Source: Nostoc sp. UCD121
GTDB taxonomy: Bacteria; Cyanobacteriota; Cyanobacteriia; Cyanobacteriales; Nostocaceae
Direction of reading: 5' to 3'
Assembly: GCF_014222285.1 (NCBI RefSeq)
Contig: NZ_JACKZS010000003.1
Coordinates: 42,739 to 106,738 of the forward strand
DNA: 64,000 nt
In this document: positions 56,697-64,000 of the stretch, piece after piece
How the letters are laid out: each line of letters starts with the position of its first letter
Numbering within the stretch: the stretch's first letter is position 1
Position numbers and translations under genes: made by a program
Notes under the pieces: generated by a model
Databases searched by the model: none
Seen by the model: only the letters and a program-made list of their open reading frames with translations
What the model was told of the DNA's origin: nothing

Positions 56697-58925
56697 ATGT
56701 GGGCAAAGCTGAAATCGCAAATCTGGCAATGGCGTGGTGTTTTACTTGCTGTTCCCAATATTACAGCCCTGGTGATTGCACTACGCTTGACTGGATTACT
56801 GCAATTGTTGGAATTGGCAGCACTAGATCAATTTTTTCTCCTCCGTCCACAAGAATCGCCTGATACCCGCATCGTCATAGTTGAAATTAATGAGGCAGAT
56901 GTCCGTAAGCAGGGCCAGTGGCCTATGTCTGATGGAAAACTTGCCAGTTTGTTAGAGAAAATCAAACAGCAACAACCCAGAGCGATTGGTTTAGATATTT
57001 ATCGTGATTTACCCGTCAATCCTGGTCATGAAGCTTTACTTAAGGTGTTTAAATCTACTCCAAATTTGATTGGAGTCCAAAAAGTCTCTGATACTGTTGA
57101 TAGTTCGGCAGTTGATTCGTCTCCAGAACTAAAGCGACTTGATCAAATTGGGTCAAATGATTTACCCATAGATGGGGATGGCAAAATTCGGCGATCGCTA
57201 TTATACGTAAATTTAAATAATGATGAGATTCTGGAAAGCTTTGGGTTAAAGCTGGCATTGTTGTACTTGAAGCCTGAAGGTATTACCGCCAAGCCAGCAG
57301 CAACTAACTCTAATTATTTGCAGTTAAATCGTGGCGTTTTCCCGATTTTTGAAGCTAATGATGGGGGTTATGTCCGAGCAGATGCGGGAAGTTACCAAGT
57401 GCTGTTGAACTATCGAGGACGGATACAGCAGTTTACTAAAGTTTCTCTGGGCGAAGTACAAGATAAGCCCATTCCACCAGACTTAATGCGGGACAAGGTG
57501 GTGTTAATTGGTGCTACTGCTGAGAGCTTGAAGGATCTATTTTATACGCCTTATAGCAGTAACGTCTTGACTAACGCAGAACGAATGGCGGGTATAACAA
57601 TTCATGCCAATTTGATTAGTCAAATTTTAAGTGCGGCAATGGATGGCCGTCCGTTGATTAAGTGTTTACCTGAGCCGCTAGAATGGCTATCAATTTTAAT
57701 TTGGTCAATTATTGGTGCTAGCTTGTGTTGGTTACAACGCCACAGTAGCAACCAGAAAACCCTTATGACTGTTAGTGTTTTGCTAGCAGGTGGCGGTTTA
57801 ATTGGTGGTAGTTTTCTAGCGTTTTTGGCTGGTTGGTGGATTCCTGTTGTCCCTTCATTGCTGGCATTCGCTGGTTCTGCGATCGCACTTACTCAGTATA
57901 TTGCTCAAAGCGCTACCGAGATGCGAAAAACCCTCGGACGCTATCTAACTGATGAAATCGTCGCCAATATCCTAGAAACTCCTTCTGGGTTAAAGCTAGG
58001 GGGAGAACGAAGAAAAGTTACGGTTCTTGTGTCTGATTTAAGAGGATTCTCAGCTATTTCCGAACAATTGCCACCTGAAGAAGTAGTAAAGATTTTGAAT
58101 CTTTATTTGGGAACAATGACAGATGTGATTAATCAGTATAAAGGCACGATTAATGAGTTTATGGGTGATGGCATTTTTGTGATATTTGGTGCGCCAATTA
58201 GCCGCATAGATGATTCCCAAAGAGCGATCGCTTGTGCTATTGCGATGCAATTGGCAATGCAGCAAGTAAATGAACAAAATCGGCAAATGAATTTTCCCAT
58301 TCTCGAAATGGGAATTGGGATGAATACAGGGGAAGCTGTAGCCGGAAATGTAGGTTCTCAAAAACGCGCTCAATATACAGTTATTGGCAGTCATGTTAAT
58401 TTGGCTGCTCGAATTGAATCTTATACAGTGGGAGGACAGATTTTAGTTTCTGAAAATACCTGCAAAGATGCAAATATTGACATCCAAATTGCTGGGCAAC
58501 TACAAATAGAACCCAAAGGGATGAGACACCCTGTGACAATTTGTGAAATTCGTGGCATTGGCGGTAAATATAATTTATTCTTGCCTGAAGATGATGAAGA
58601 AATAATCATTCTCAATCAAGAAGTACCTGTAAAATACACCATTTTACAGGGAAAATATGCAGTGGGTAAAGTATTTCTGGGAGCATTGATTAGCCTCTCT
58701 GAAAAAGGGGCACAATTGCGATCGTTAGATTCTTTAGAAATATTAAGTAATCTCAAACTCAAGCTATTGATTGAAGCAGAAATAGCTACAGAAGAAGAAC
58801 ATATCTATGCCAAGGTGATCCAACAGTCTAATGTTGATGAGCATCTTTTTCTGCTTCGGTTTACAGCCGTTCCGCCAAAAGCGATCGCAATGCTCAATGC
58901 ACTCCGTCAAGCTGAGTCAGGTTAG
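56697..58925 (+). CDS. CHASE2-class III nucleotide cyclase with PilZ-like C-terminus
   Basis: A first membrane helix (about 13-33) leads to a periplasmic CHASE2 domain (about 40-310: QGQWPMSDGKLASLLEKI, then DLPIDGDGKIRRSLL). Three helices follow (325-405). The cyclase domain (about 440-620) has metal Asp447 in VSDLRGF, Asp491 in EFMGD and the N/R pair in VNLAARIES. The position for the adenine-specifying Lys is Glu487, and the second purine site is Thr561. The C-terminal 90 residues look like PilZ. It makes cAMP or cGMP; which one is open. Confidence 0.9.
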   Translation: MWAKLKSQIWQWRGVLLAVPNITALVIALRLTGLLQLLELAALDQFFLLRPQESPDTRIVIVEINEADVRKQGQWPMSDGKLASLLEKIKQQQPRAIGLDIYRDLPVNPGHEALLKVFKSTPNLIGVQKVSDTVDSSAVDSSPELKRLDQIGSNDLPIDGDGKIRRSLLYVNLNNDEILESFGLKLALLYLKPEGITAKPAATNSNYLQLNRGVFPIFEANDGGYVRADAGSYQVLLNYRGRIQQFTKVSLGEVQDKPIPPDLMRDKVVLIGATAESLKDLFYTPYSSNVLTNAERMAGITIHANLISQILSAAMDGRPLIKCLPEPLEWLSILIWSIIGASLCWLQRHSSNQKTLMTVSVLLAGGGLIGGSFLAFLAGWWIPVVPSLLAFAGSAIALTQYIAQSATEMRKTLGRYLTDEIVANILETPSGLKLGGERRKVTVLVSDLRGFSAISEQLPPEEVVKILNLYLGTMTDVINQYKGTINEFMGDGIFVIFGAPISRIDDSQRAIACAIAMQLAMQQVNEQNRQMNFPILEMGIGMNTGEAVAGNVGSQKRAQYTVIGSHVNLAARIESYTVGGQILVSENTCKDANIDIQIAGQLQIEPKGMRHPVTICEIRGIGGKYNLFLPEDDEEIIILNQEVPVKYTILQGKYAVGKVFLGALISLSEKGAQLRSLDSLEILSNLKLKLLIEAEIATEEEHIYAKVIQQSNVDEHLFLLRFTAVPPKAIAMLNALRQAESG

Positions 58926-59195
58926 AGCATCAATATTTAAATGGTAACGAAGGGAGGTGTATGTAAATACAGTCAACTGAAAAAGTAGGTAGTTCAGAAT
59001 TTTTTAAAACAGTAACAATTGTTGCTGATGCAACCAAGCGATCGCGGTAAGATTTTGAACTTAAGCCCGATCAGACTCCAATAACTCCTTAATAATTCGT
59101 AATTTTTAATTTATGCTATGGAGCAAATAAGTTGAGTGATGGAGACAAAAATATGATTTTTCTAAAACTGAAATTCAATTACATCCAAAAGAGAA

Positions 59196-59501
59196 ATGAC
59201 AAACATAAACAACTTTCAAAAACTTGTAGAGCTTGCAAATGAATATGGGATTATTTGCCAGCCAACGCCAGAAGAATGCTTAATTGCATCCTTGCCTGGA
59301 GAGGATGATTTTTTATTAGCTTTTACTTGGTCTGGTGTCGTTGAAGGAGAGCCGCCAGAGCATGAATTAATCGCAATTAGTGTACAAGATATAGTTAAAG
59401 AAGTTACTGTTGCAGCTTGGCAGATTCCTATTTATTTATTCGGAAACGTTTTAAGGCAGGCTCAGATGCTTGTTGCTGCCCACAAAGATTTTTTTAGCTA
59501 G
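59196..59501 (+). CDS. Small conserved hypothetical protein
   Basis: 101 residues, no signal or membrane helix. FDDFLLAFTW and HELIAISVQDIVKEV-type segments suggest a compact alpha/beta fold. Not recognised. An AAAAGAGA-type purine tract precedes the ATG. It lies alone between the cyclase and the MITE remnant. Confidence 0.55.
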   Translation: MTNINNFQKLVELANEYGIICQPTPEECLIASLPGEDDFLLAFTWSGVVEGEPPEHELIAISVQDIVKEVTVAAWQIPIYLFGNVLRQAQMLVAAHKDFFS

Positions 59502-59520
59502 CAGATAAGCCTCAATACAT

Positions 59521-59693
59521 TAAGAGACTATTTATAAAGCAAATCTTAAGTAGGGTGCGTTATGGACTTTAGTCCTAACGCACCGAAAATCTTTGACGGT
59601 GCGTTATGCTGACGCGATAACACACCCTACAAAACTAGGGTTAGATTTCTGAAGCTTAGATGTTAGCAATAATACTTTTCAAACAACCTCTTA
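59521..59693. mobile_element. Degenerate MITE of the same family
   Basis: Right end is the complement of TAAGAGGTTGTTTGAAAAG, exact to the family consensus. Left end TAAGAGACTATTTATAAAG agrees at 14 of 19 positions. The interior has another hairpin repeat (59551-59630, GTAGGGTGCGTTA to AACACACCCTAC). Confidence 0.6.
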
Positions 59694-59776
59694 GTGATAT
59701 TCCTGATAGACTTGACTTGCACTGTAAAATTTAATCGGATAACCTGAGCGATCGCAATTGTTTTCTAAGAAAATCA

Positions 59777-60133
59777 ATGAACAAATTCTTACTGAGTTTG
59801 CTTTCTTCTCCTGTACTGATTAGCTCCATTCTCTCTATGGGGGTAATGCTGAATCAAGCACAAGCTATAGAGCCACAATCAGAAACCCAAACCACAGACC
59901 GTCTATCTTGTATCCGCAATAAACATAAAGTGGGTTTAGTATGTGCCAGGGCTTCTGTATTGGCTCAAATTCCTAACTACCAGCGTGAAATAGAGTTTTC
60001 TCAAGAAGATTCTCCCATGCTAGAGTTCAATGTCGAGGAAAGCGATGTGGCAGTCAACTTATTTAACTGCGATTGTCCTGCCTGTATAAATTCTTTACGT
60101 CAGATGCGCGGCGTGACACCCTTGGTATATTAG
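59777..60133 (+). CDS. Secreted Cys-containing small protein of unknown function
   Basis: 118 residues with a signal peptide (about 1-30: LLSLLSSPVLISSILSMGVML, then AQA). The mature part has a Cys near 45 and 56 and NCDCPACI near 97-104, a CxCxxC arrangement that may bind metal or form disulfides. A last LRQMRGVTPLVY is unassigned. It has its own terminator. Confidence 0.65.
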   Translation: MNKFLLSLLSSPVLISSILSMGVMLNQAQAIEPQSETQTTDRLSCIRNKHKVGLVCARASVLAQIPNYQREIEFSQEDSPMLEFNVEESDVAVNLFNCDCPACINSLRQMRGVTPLVY

Positions 60134-60171
60134 GATTCTACAAATTTATCTTTGTTTTAAGCAACATCCAC

Positions 60172-60216
60172 AAGCTTTAGTGAGGGCACAACATTTTTGA
60201 GCCTTCACTAAAGCTT
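60172..60216 (+). terminator. Intrinsic terminator
   Basis: AAGCTTTAGTGAGGGC and GCCTTCACTAAAGCTT form a 16-bp stem with one mismatch, followed by TTGA on the plus strand. It separates converging genes. Confidence 0.7.
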
Positions 60217-60231
60217 TTGATATTCCAATAA

Positions 60232-60579
60232 TTACGCTGATTTTTCCACACGCAAACCAAAGTAGGTCAAAACAAGCTCAGTTGAGCCACTATTGACAAC
60301 TTCATGTACTTCTCCCACTTCTATCGCTACGCAATTCCCTGGAAGCAGGGGGTATTCTGTACCATCAATATAAATTACTCCTGAACCGGCTTCCACAAAG
60401 AATACTTCGCACATATCTTGATGCGCGTGTGCTGGCGCGGTTTGTCCGGGAGCAAAACGCGCTTGAGAAAAGTTAGTTAGGTGAGGCAAATCGCCGAAGC
60501 GTAACATCACCTTTTTCTTGATTTCGGGATTGTGAGAGACAGACTCTTCTGGCAAGTTTTTCAGAGAATTGGTAATCAT
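60232..60579 (-). CDS. Cupin-domain protein
   Basis: A single beta-barrel cupin of 115 residues: PAHAHQDMCEVFFVEAGSG (metal His-His-Glu, near 50) and PGNCVAIEVGEVHEVVNSG (His, near 90). Its ATG overlaps the stop of the upstream gene as ATGA, so it is translationally coupled to the PlsY fusion. Ligand unknown; perhaps a small sugar or phosphate compound. Confidence 0.85.
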   Translation of the reverse strand: MITNSLKNLPEESVSHNPEIKKKVMLRFGDLPHLTNFSQARFAPGQTAPAHAHQDMCEVFFVEAGSGVIYIDGTEYPLLPGNCVAIEVGEVHEVVNSGSTELVLTYFGLRVEKSA

Positions 60580-63470
60580 TCAGGTCTTAAATCGTTAGAT
60601 AATTCCACAATACCCCTAGACCCATCAATCCTTACCCGTTGACCATCTTGCAAAAGCCATGTAGCACCCCGAACATCCATGACAGCAGGAATACCATATT
60701 CACGAGCCACGATTGCACCGTGAGAAAGCCGTCCACCAACTTCGGCAATTAATCCTCCAGCCCTTAATAACAAAGGGGCCCAGCCGGAATCTGTATAAGG
60801 TACTACCAGAATTGTATCTCTGTCAATCTCCGGCACATCTTGTAAATTTCGCAACACCTTTATCCTGCCTTCAGCTTGCCCGTGACTGGCTCCAATCCCT
60901 TGTAATATTTGGTCAGAGTAGAGTGCAGAGGGAGCTAAGGGGTGAGGAGGTGTGTTGCCGTAGACTAAAAGTGGAATTTGAATGAACTCGCTATCTTGAA
61001 CGAATTGCGATCGCCTCGATTCCACTAACTTATCTAACTCTTCAATCAACCTAGAATCGTCAGCTACAACTAAACGCCGCACTTCATCAAAGTTGAGAAA
61101 AAAGATATCTCCTGCTTCCTGGAGTAAGCCGGATTTTAACCAAATCTTCTCTAAAGCGACAAAACTCCAACGTAATTCAGCTAACAGCCGTGAATAAACT
61201 TCGGTAACTCGCCCTTTAATATCCACACGCCGTTGGACAAAAGAACGTTTGCGTTTACCAGCAAAGATGCTATTAATCGCATCTTTAGCGCCTGCTTGTG
61301 GTTCGTTCCCCTGCATTAATTGCACAAACATCTGCTTAATCATCTGGGGATTTTCCCGCCAAGTAGGAACGGAAATATCAGTTCCTACTTCACTTAAATA
61401 GCCGTAATCCTGAAGTAATTCGTCAAATTCTTGCAGGATTTTCTCTCCCTCTGGGGTTTGCTTTAATTGCTCAAATACCTGCTGTGGTTCAAACTCAAGC
61501 AATACTTGCTTGGCATCCGTGGCTATTGCACTGAGCGATCGCAATGCTGCCACCTCTGGAGTCACGCTATTATCAATTTGGCCATCCTTCACCCGAAAAA
61601 TCGCCTGTCGGAGGGCGGCACTTAAGGGAGCTAAAATGCTGTAATATGTCCCGTGGCGCAGCAACTCTAAAATAAAGTCAATTCTGATTAGCAACTTGGC
61701 TGGTTCCAAATTCTCTACATTTTCCTGCGCCAACTGCGACAACCCAGGAATAAACCGTTGGTGATAATCTTGTTTGAAGTCTTTTTCTAAATTTAATTCC
61801 CGCTTCAGCAACCTCCCTAGTCCTGGCAAATTCTCCCAGGTTGACTGCAAAGAAGGTTTACTTAATTTAGCTCCTCTGGTTAAAAATTCCAGACTTTCCG
61901 GCGGCAATCCCATGCGGAGAAAGATATTTCCTAAGAGGGATGCGTTAAAATAAGCTCTGGAATAGTGCAGAGTTGCTGTTTCATTAAAATCTAACCCCAA
62001 AGCGCGATCGCCCAAAACTAGAGTAAAGAATTCTCCCCAAACTCCACAAGTTAAAGGACGATTAATTGACCATGTTAAGGGGTGAATTACTCCAGGAATC
62101 ACTTCAGCAGCGATTTTGCGTGTCCAAATTGGTAGCAAAGTGGTGATCGGTCGAGATTGCAACACCCAAAGCGTTTGACCGTCGTAACTCCATTCAATAT
62201 CTTGAGGAGTGCCATGATAGCGTTTTTCGAGTCGGTAAGCTAAATATGCGACTTGCTTGATTAATGCTTGGGGAACTCGTCCTTCACCCTCTAATTGCAC
62301 AGAGGAAGATTTTTCTGTTTCAACGACAAAAGCGCGATATTGTTCTGGTGTGAATTTTCCCGAAACGATTTGCGTTGGGCTGCCTGGAAGGGCTTCAATG
62401 ATAATTGCATCACCTTGCTGAGTAATGGGATCGCGGCTGAAAGCAACGCCAGAATATACACTTTGGACTTGTTGTTGAATCAACACAGCCATTGCTGTAT
62501 CGTTTGAGCCGCGATCGCGCCGATACTGTACAGCAGATGGATGATTGTAAGAAGCTTGAACTTGAGCGATCGCTTGCTGTAATGCCTCTGGGCTAGTAAC
62601 ATTTAAAACTGTTTCATATTGTCCAGCTGCGGAAGAATTTTCTGAGTCTTCGCCAATGGCAGAAGAACGCACCACCAAGGGGGATAATTCTGATGGCTGG
62701 AGAAATTCTGTCAACACTTTTGGATCGTCGATTGGCGCTAGTACCCATCCCTTCGGCACTGGATAGCCCCAGCGCTTAATTTGGGATAATGTAGCCGCCT
62801 TTTCTCCGACAATAGCAGCATCCAACTCTTCATCTAAAGAAACCATCGCGCTATTGCCCCGTAAAAATTCCAACATCGCTTGCGATTCTGTTTGTGCCTC
62901 TTGAACTGGTAGGTTCATATCATCTGGAATTTTTGCATAAATCCAGGCCATTAAACCAGCTAAAGCGACAGCAGCAAGCATTCTGGGGATATCGCTTAGA
63001 TGCAAAATTGCTACAAACAGTGGAAAGAGAAGCAAAACCCCAAATTTGACTGCCTGTTTTGATGGCAGAATTGTAAAGCTAATACCTGCAAAGAAAGAAA
63101 CAAATATTGCCACCAGGGGATCGTGTACGACAAATCCCCAGACGACATTTGTTGTACCTGCTCCTCTGCCTATCCAGTATCTACCAATTACCAGAGCGAT
63201 CAGGGCGATTAATTCCCAAAACGATCCCTCTGGGAAGAAAAGACGGGTGAGGAAAACTGCTGCAATTCCTTTAAAAGCTTCTGACAAGACTGCCAGAATT
63301 CCGACAAACTTACCACCGTGATAAAAGGCAGCTGATACACTAATGTTTCGTGTACCAACTTGTGATAATTGCTTACCCGTAAGCGCGTAAGCTATCCATG
63401 CAATCAGGGGTAATCCGCCCAAGAGGGGGCAGATAATTAAAATAACTAAAACACCCCAAGGTTCAAACAT
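60576..63470 (-). CDS. Fusion of PlsY-like acyltransferase with PEP-synthase-like domains
   Basis: Residues 1-190 are PlsY-like, with five to six helices and the acyltransferase motifs VGTRNISVSAAFYHGG near 38 and EAFKGIAAV near 64. Residues about 205-440 form the PPDK/PEP-synthase ATP-grasp domain: GEKAATLSQIKRWGYPVPKG, VRSSAIGEDSENSSAAGQYET and DIEWSYDG. A 400-residue linker region follows. Residues 885-960 are the PEP-utilizing mobile domain, with GGRLSHGAIVAREYGIPAV and the phospho-His 917. Length 964. It may couple phospholipid acylation with phosphoryl transfer; this is inference. It lacks the PEP/pyruvate-binding TIM barrel of full PEP synthase. Confidence 0.8.
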   Translation of the reverse strand: MFEPWGVLVILIICPLLGGLPLIAWIAYALTGKQLSQVGTRNISVSAAFYHGGKFVGILAVLSEAFKGIAAVFLTRLFFPEGSFWELIALIALVIGRYWIGRGAGTTNVVWGFVVHDPLVAIFVSFFAGISFTILPSKQAVKFGVLLLFPLFVAILHLSDIPRMLAAVALAGLMAWIYAKIPDDMNLPVQEAQTESQAMLEFLRGNSAMVSLDEELDAAIVGEKAATLSQIKRWGYPVPKGWVLAPIDDPKVLTEFLQPSELSPLVVRSSAIGEDSENSSAAGQYETVLNVTSPEALQQAIAQVQASYNHPSAVQYRRDRGSNDTAMAVLIQQQVQSVYSGVAFSRDPITQQGDAIIIEALPGSPTQIVSGKFTPEQYRAFVVETEKSSSVQLEGEGRVPQALIKQVAYLAYRLEKRYHGTPQDIEWSYDGQTLWVLQSRPITTLLPIWTRKIAAEVIPGVIHPLTWSINRPLTCGVWGEFFTLVLGDRALGLDFNETATLHYSRAYFNASLLGNIFLRMGLPPESLEFLTRGAKLSKPSLQSTWENLPGLGRLLKRELNLEKDFKQDYHQRFIPGLSQLAQENVENLEPAKLLIRIDFILELLRHGTYYSILAPLSAALRQAIFRVKDGQIDNSVTPEVAALRSLSAIATDAKQVLLEFEPQQVFEQLKQTPEGEKILQEFDELLQDYGYLSEVGTDISVPTWRENPQMIKQMFVQLMQGNEPQAGAKDAINSIFAGKRKRSFVQRRVDIKGRVTEVYSRLLAELRWSFVALEKIWLKSGLLQEAGDIFFLNFDEVRRLVVADDSRLIEELDKLVESRRSQFVQDSEFIQIPLLVYGNTPPHPLAPSALYSDQILQGIGASHGQAEGRIKVLRNLQDVPEIDRDTILVVPYTDSGWAPLLLRAGGLIAEVGGRLSHGAIVAREYGIPAVMDVRGATWLLQDGQRVRIDGSRGIVELSNDLRPE

Positions 63471-63646
63471 TCTGGATTTTGGATTTTAGATTTAAATTTT
63501 CCATCTAAAACCTCAAATCTAAAATCTAAAGTTTTTCTGAAATTTTTGATGGTAATTAGGGCGCTTTTATTTATTAGTCATGGAATGGACACTTGGCTAC
63601 AACGGAAACCGTTTAAGACAAGTGCCCTTCTAGACTACTAATGGTT

Positions 63647-63787
63647 TTAGTTTAGCGCATAGGCAGCTTGCAGCGCCCAGATGATGAGAGCAGCGATCGA
63701 TCCCAGAAGCAACACGGTAGAGATAGTGACTACTTTTGGGGAATCTGCACCCTCAAACTTCATAATTCCTCGATTTAAGTCGGACAT
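63647..63787 (-). CDS. 46-residue single-helix membrane protein
   Basis: MSDLNRGIMKFEGADSP is followed by one membrane helix (VVTISTVLLLGSIAALIIWA) and LQAAYALN. The start is supported by GAGAGG upstream. It resembles small one-helix thylakoid proteins in cyanobacteria, but cannot be named with certainty. It is downstream-oriented away from the window end. Confidence 0.65.
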   Translation of the reverse strand: MSDLNRGIMKFEGADSPKVVTISTVLLLGSIAALIIWALQAAYALN

Positions 63788-64000
63788 AGCTTTGTAATCC
63801 TCTCTTGTTGGAGCATGAAACATTTGTCCGTTTTGATTGTAGTCCCTCTATTTACGGATGATGTTAAATTCCTAATATTATTTTGTTTAAGCCTCGCAAT
63901 TTTTCCAACCCCACAATTACTTATTTCTTCAGAGGTATGAGTCGTATTTATTAACGGTGGAGAGTTAGGGAATAAGGTAGCAGAGGGGAAAGAAGTAATT

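Noticed and set aside
9551..63470. Low-complexity tracts such as ATGACTAATGAC and GGGAATGGGG near genes
   Set aside because: They are widespread Nostoc intergenic repeats; no regulatory role can be supported from this window.
1..64000. tRNA, rRNA and prophage genes
   Set aside because: Looked for tRNA-like T-arm and acceptor patterns, integrases and phage structural genes by eye; none was found.

Overview
The window is chromosomal DNA from a filamentous, Nostoc/Anabaena-like cyanobacterium. Evidence: frequent HIP1 octamers (GCGATCGC), Mg-chelatase subunit D (chlD), tandem high-light-inducible proteins, an FtsH2-type thylakoid protease, a SigF-type sigma factor, DUF3285 and DUF928 families, and many short dispersed intergenic repeats. 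No phage, plasmid or integrase genes and no tRNA or rRNA genes were seen. The species cannot be fixed from the window.

Layout. 0-9.4 kb: a Gly/Ser/Thr-repeat secreted protein, a K+ channel framed by RCK domains, a pentapeptide protein, nagB, a HAD phosphatase, a PadR repressor with an operator-like palindrome cluster, a divergent AraC/SDR pair and a RodZ-like HTH membrane protein. 9.5-24 kb: gatA, ftsH, an M50 protease-TPR fusion, an aminopeptidase P, a VCBS-repeat protein, and the minus-strand series ybeY, dgkA, trpG/pabA, MBL-fold protein. 24-30 kb: prfB with a +1 recoding site, beside a second RF2-like gene that lost the GGQ motif but kept the recoding site, then a TpsA-like haemagglutinin; both of the latter genes carry the same 71-bp block upstream. 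30-37.7 kb: sigF, chlD, Uma2 nuclease, a PD-(D/E)XK-like protein, a HEPN-RNase III fusion and an RsbRD-type histidine kinase. 38-44 kb: a NrtA/CmpA-class ABC transporter, a Usp-like protein and an ArsB/NhaD-type antiporter, with two ydaO-type (c-di-AMP) riboswitches. 44-49 kb: three tandem HLIP genes with a fourth remnant, a 1038-residue seven-repeat membrane protein and a dienelactone hydrolase. 49.8-60 kb: a truncated CRISPR array cut by a MITE, phoD, a PEP-CTERM protein, aroA, a nested MITE and a DUF928-CHASE2 cyclase pair. 60-64 kb: a cupin, a PlsY/PEP-synthase-like fusion and a 46-residue membrane protein.

The most unusual items are the GGQ-less RF2 paralogue with an intact frameshift signal, the HEPN-RNase III fusion, the serial c-di-AMP riboswitches (one with an expanded internal arm), the PlsY/PEP-synthase fusion, the CRISPR remnant destroyed by a MITE and the nested MITE with an 11-bp target duplication. 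Family names come from recognising motifs by eye; no database search was run.
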